Positions 61,331 through 64,000 of a stretch of DNA of 64,000 bases are shown piece by piece. Location of the stretch: contig CP102404.1 of the NCBI GenBank assembly GCA_024628785.1, forward strand, positions 1 to 64,000, given 5' to 3'. The position numbers were made by a program, and so were the translations under genes. The DNA is from Fusobacteria bacterium ZRK30. GTDB taxonomy: Bacteria; Fusobacteriota; Fusobacteriia; Fusobacteriales; Fusobacteriaceae. The stretch's first letter is position 1. The number at the start of each line of letters is the position of its first letter. The notes under the pieces were generated by a model. That model did not search any database. It saw nothing but the letters and a program-made list of their open reading frames with translations, and was not told where the DNA came from.

Positions 61331-61597
61331 ATGGAGATAATAAATAGATTTTTTAAAAATGGACGACTGGAAAAGATCCCTAAAAAACTTTCTTTTAAAA
61401 TAGAAATTTTTAAAGAGATCTCAAAGTTATTTACTGCAAATACAACTTACAGTGAAAAAGAGGTCAATGAAATTTTAAAGGAAGTATTCAATGACTATGC
61501 CATTCTCAGAAGGTATTTAGTTGATTTTAAATTCTTAGATCGAAGTAAGGATTGCAGAGTTTATACACTGAATGAAATGTTAGAAAACCATGAATGA
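61331..61597 (+). CDS. DUF2087-domain protein (second copy)
   Basis: The 88-residue protein shares the pattern of the DUF2087 protein at 52578-52868: FFKNGRLEKIPKK at the start, TYSEKEVNEILKEVF in the middle and 'YAILRRYLVDFKFLDRSKD' near the end. GGAGG precedes the ATG. It may be a small regulator; alone on its transcript, with a long spacer to the hydrolase gene. Confidence 0.82.
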   Translation: MEIINRFFKNGRLEKIPKKLSFKIEIFKEISKLFTANTTYSEKEVNEILKEVFNDYAILRRYLVDFKFLDRSKDCRVYTLNEMLENHE

Positions 61598-61781
61598 TAA
61601 ATCTTTAATATCAGTAAGGAAGTTTTATATCATAAAGAAAAATATATCGTAAATTTAAACTAGATTTAAAAGAGATCTAATCAAATCACAAACAGAGGTT
61701 TAAAATCTTTTCATTGAACTTTTTCTTAAATTAAAGTATAATGATGATTTATTTTTGGACAATTTAAATAGGAGGAACAAG

Positions 61782-62657
61782 ATGATAAAAGAATTAGAAT
61801 TTTATTCAGATGGATATAAACTTAAAGGAAACCTCTATCTTCCAGAGGGGTACAACGAAGAGAAACCTCTTCCACTTATCCTCCTCTGTCATGGTTTTGC
61901 AGGAGTAAAAGAGCTCCTTCTTCCCAACTATGCATTGAAATTTATAGAGAAGGGATATGCAGCTTTTACATTTGATTACAGGGGCTTTGGAGACAGTGAG
62001 GGTCCAGAGGGACAGATCATCCCAGAGGAACAAGTTAGAGATATAAGAAATGCAATAACTTTTATCAGCTCTCAAACTGAGGTTGATTCTAATAAGATAG
62101 GATTATGGGGGACATCTTTAGGAGGAGCCAATGCTCTTATGACCTCTGCTGTGGATGACAGAGTAAAGGCACTTAGTGTACAGATAACATTTGGAGATGG
62201 GGAAAGAAACAATACCTATAACCTCTCAAAAGAGGATAAAGAAAAAAGAAATCTCTCTCTAAATAAATCTTTACTGGCTGCTACAACTAAGAATAAGGTT
62301 ATGAAGCTGCCATTAAAAAAGATTCTTTCAGATACACAGTCTAAAAAGTTTTTTGAGGAGTACAGCCCATTATTCCCAGAGGCTCTCAAAGCAAAAATAC
62401 CTTTTATTACCACTAAGTATATCGATGAATGGAAGCCTGAAAACTACCTTCATAAGATAGAGATTCCTGTATTAGTTGTAGGAGCTACCAATGACATGGT
62501 AAATCGTCCTGAAGAATCTGAAAAGATCTTTAATAAACTTTCTACTAAAAAGAAAAAGCTTCTTATGGTAGATTCTACTCATTATGACATATATATAGGT
62601 AAAGATCTTGATACAGTGAGCTGTGAACAGCTTAAATGGTATGAGGAAAACCTGTAA
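61782..62657 (+). CDS. Alpha/beta hydrolase
   Basis: The start ATG at 61782 follows AGGAGGA. The 291-residue protein has the oxyanion strand CHGFAG, YRGFGDSEG near residue 67, the nucleophile elbow GTSLGG near residue 107, the aspartate in GATNDMVNRPEE and the histidine in DSTHYDIY. It is a soluble serine hydrolase of the dienelactone/peptidase S9-like type. The substrate cannot be told. No partner genes are adjacent. Confidence 0.88.
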   Translation: MIKELEFYSDGYKLKGNLYLPEGYNEEKPLPLILLCHGFAGVKELLLPNYALKFIEKGYAAFTFDYRGFGDSEGPEGQIIPEEQVRDIRNAITFISSQTEVDSNKIGLWGTSLGGANALMTSAVDDRVKALSVQITFGDGERNNTYNLSKEDKEKRNLSLNKSLLAATTKNKVMKLPLKKILSDTQSKKFFEEYSPLFPEALKAKIPFITTKYIDEWKPENYLHKIEIPVLVVGATNDMVNRPEESEKIFNKLSTKKKKLLMVDSTHYDIYIGKDLDTVSCEQLKWYEENL

Positions 62658-63081
62658 AACTATATAAATATCAGTTAAATAGACCTTAAAAGGGCGCTAT
62701 AAATTAAACTGTACCCTTTGTCAAAGACACTTAAAAAAAGGTATGGTTAAGATACTGTTAAAAGATGATTTCTGTGTTGTGCAGGTGTCATCTTTTTTTA
62801 TTTTCAGTTTTTTCTATCATTATATAAAGTTTTGATTACCTCTGTCCCTTTAAACTTAAGTCGTTATATTTTCAAAATCTATTTTTTTATTCAATTTTGA
62901 AAAATTAAGTAGTATACTAATAATAATAATTACAGTACTCAATATAGAATAAAGGAATATTTATGGTATTAAACTCCAAAGATCATTAAAAATTATTATG
63001 TAATTTTTATTCATTAGTTCCGATAAAATTTTATATTTTAGAAGTTAAAGATATTAATTAAAAAATAATGGAGGATTTCGT
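62658..63081. other. Intergenic region with one terminator
   Basis: A terminator lies at 62760-62802 (AAAAGATGA paired with TCATCTTTT, 19-base loop, then T run). A possible -10 box (TATACT near 62914) and the GGAGG site (63071-63075) belong to the sensor gene. Otherwise empty. Confidence 0.6.
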
Positions 63082-64000
63082 TGAAAAAAAACCTAGAAAA
63101 TTCTATAAAAAAATGGTTCTTTTCTCTTGTATGTATAATGGCAGTCACTTATATAAGTTCTTATATTTTGGTTGTTATTCCGGCTCTTAAAAGGGCTACC
63201 AGAGAAAAACATAAGCAGGATATAAATAAATTATTTTCAGTTACATCACAACAATTTGATCACCTTTCCTCAATCCTAAAGGACAACTCCGAATGGGATA
63301 CACTATACGAAAGTATGGACGGATCTATGAGTAATGAAGAAAAAGAAATTTTTTTAAATGACCTTTTTGCAGAGGATTCACTAAAACTTTTTGGATTGGA
63401 TTATATTGGTATCTATGATGATGAGCAAAATGAAGTTATTAATTATTCTATATCCAAAACAAATATAAAAAACGCCATCTCATTGAAGGGAAAAAAATAT
63501 TTTTTCAGCAGCCAGCCAAATGGCATAAATCGAGTCAAAACAGTATCAGGGTATATGGATATAGCTGGAAAAGCTTATATGTTTTTTTCCCATGTTATTT
63601 TACACAACGACGGTACTGGAAAATCAGTTGGTCACCTTCTATTTATTAAAGAAATAGATGAAGATTATATATTTGATTTAAAGATAAAAAATAATTTGTC
63701 ACTGCAAATTTATATGCTCAATGAAAATAACGAAAAACTCATAGAGAAAATTCTTGATTCAAAACAAGCATTGGATTTTTACTCTCACCGGATAGAAGAC
63801 GGGAAGAGAATGTACTATGTCCCTTATATGAAAAGTGTTCATAAGATAGCATATATCATAAAAGTCACTGTAGATGATCGGATTTCCAAGGGAGCCCTAT
63901 TAAATTTTTGGATTGGAATGATTCCGATTATTTTTTCGTTCCTATTTATTTTCGTTATAAAAAATAGGTTAAATAAAAAATTGATTGCTCCTCTTATATC
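63082..64000 (+). CDS. CHASE4-type membrane sensor protein (partial, runs off the window)
   Basis: A TTG at 63082 behind GGAGG opens a frame that stays open to the window end (at least 306 codons). Residues about 12-33 form a membrane helix. The outer domain has the CHASE4 hallmarks LSSILKDNSEWDTLYESMDG and GLDYIGIYDDEQN. A second membrane helix is near residues 274-296. The output domain is beyond the edge; such N-termini usually lead to HAMP plus GGDEF/EAL or kinase domains. Confidence 0.8.

Noticed and set aside
1-64000. CRISPR arrays, tRNA or rRNA genes, insertion sequences
   Set aside because: No regularly spaced repeat array, cloverleaf with CCA-type acceptor, rRNA-like stretch or transposase frame was noticed on either strand; without a search tool a divergent tRNA could still be missed.

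Overview
The window is very AT-rich, with purine-rich Shine-Dalgarno sequences, many A/T homopolymers and compact operons. Its gene content is that of a strictly anaerobic fermenter: radical-SAM and glycyl-radical enzymes, ferredoxin-type proteins and a selenium-linked molybdenum hydroxylase system. The overall style suggests a member of the Fusobacteriota, perhaps a marine Psychrilyobacter/Propionigenium-like organism. That placement is inference from content; there is no rRNA or other marker gene here.

Layout. (1) 1-1.4 kb: a frameshifted Crp-like fragment and an AEC transporter. (2) 1.7-23.3 kb: a large purine/urate-type catabolic island. It holds yqeB, modA, moaA, a YgeV-like sigma-54 activator, ygeX, ygeY, a D-aminoacylase-like enzyme, ssnA, a purine permease, an 8-oxoguanine-deaminase-like enzyme, a PreA-like dehydrogenase, a dihydropyrimidinase, xdhD, two RidA proteins, a molybdopterin-binding protein and the sigma-54 gene rpoN itself. 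Two -24/-12 promoters and three copies of a TTATCAAAATGAKAA-type site suggest that the island carries its own regulatory circuit. (3) 23.4-32 kb: a peptide/hydroxyproline module on the minus strand: Xaa-Pro aminopeptidase, POT peptide importer, ppnP, proC, trans-4-hydroxyproline dehydratase (hypD) with its activase, and an XRE-cupin regulator. Together these could import and ferment collagen-type peptides. (4) 32-43.6 kb: envelope and regulatory genes around a two-component system (DedA, a two-domain glycosyltransferase, HAD phosphatase, small secreted proteins, polyferredoxin), plus several decaying genes and a kinase-MFS resistance-like operon with a leader peptide and terminator. (5) 44.3-51.7 kb: a glycine cleavage operon, lipA-gcvT-gcvH-gcvPA-gcvPB-(UGA-containing ORF)-glyA-lipB. 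(6) 51.8-64 kb: accessory genes, including a deleted MFS gene, two DUF2087 proteins, an HTH/TPR regulator followed by a small secreted peptide, a nucleoside deaminase/FMN reductase/S66 peptidase operon, an orphan prepilin, an orphan PTS IIA, a triple-rhodanese protein, an alpha/beta hydrolase and the start of a CHASE4-type sensor.

The most novel-looking items are three. First, a probable new small selenoprotein (CDTU motif) inside the glycine cleavage operon. Second, an RRNPP-like regulator-peptide pair in what looks like a Gram-negative lineage. Third, a self-contained sigma-54 circuit for purine catabolism, one of whose promoters overlaps a remnant of a pepP-type gene. The region also holds many lesions (frameshifts, TAA nonsense codons, internal deletions). 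Some could be sequencing errors, but a paralogue comparison at 38.4-38.9 kb supports true decay there.
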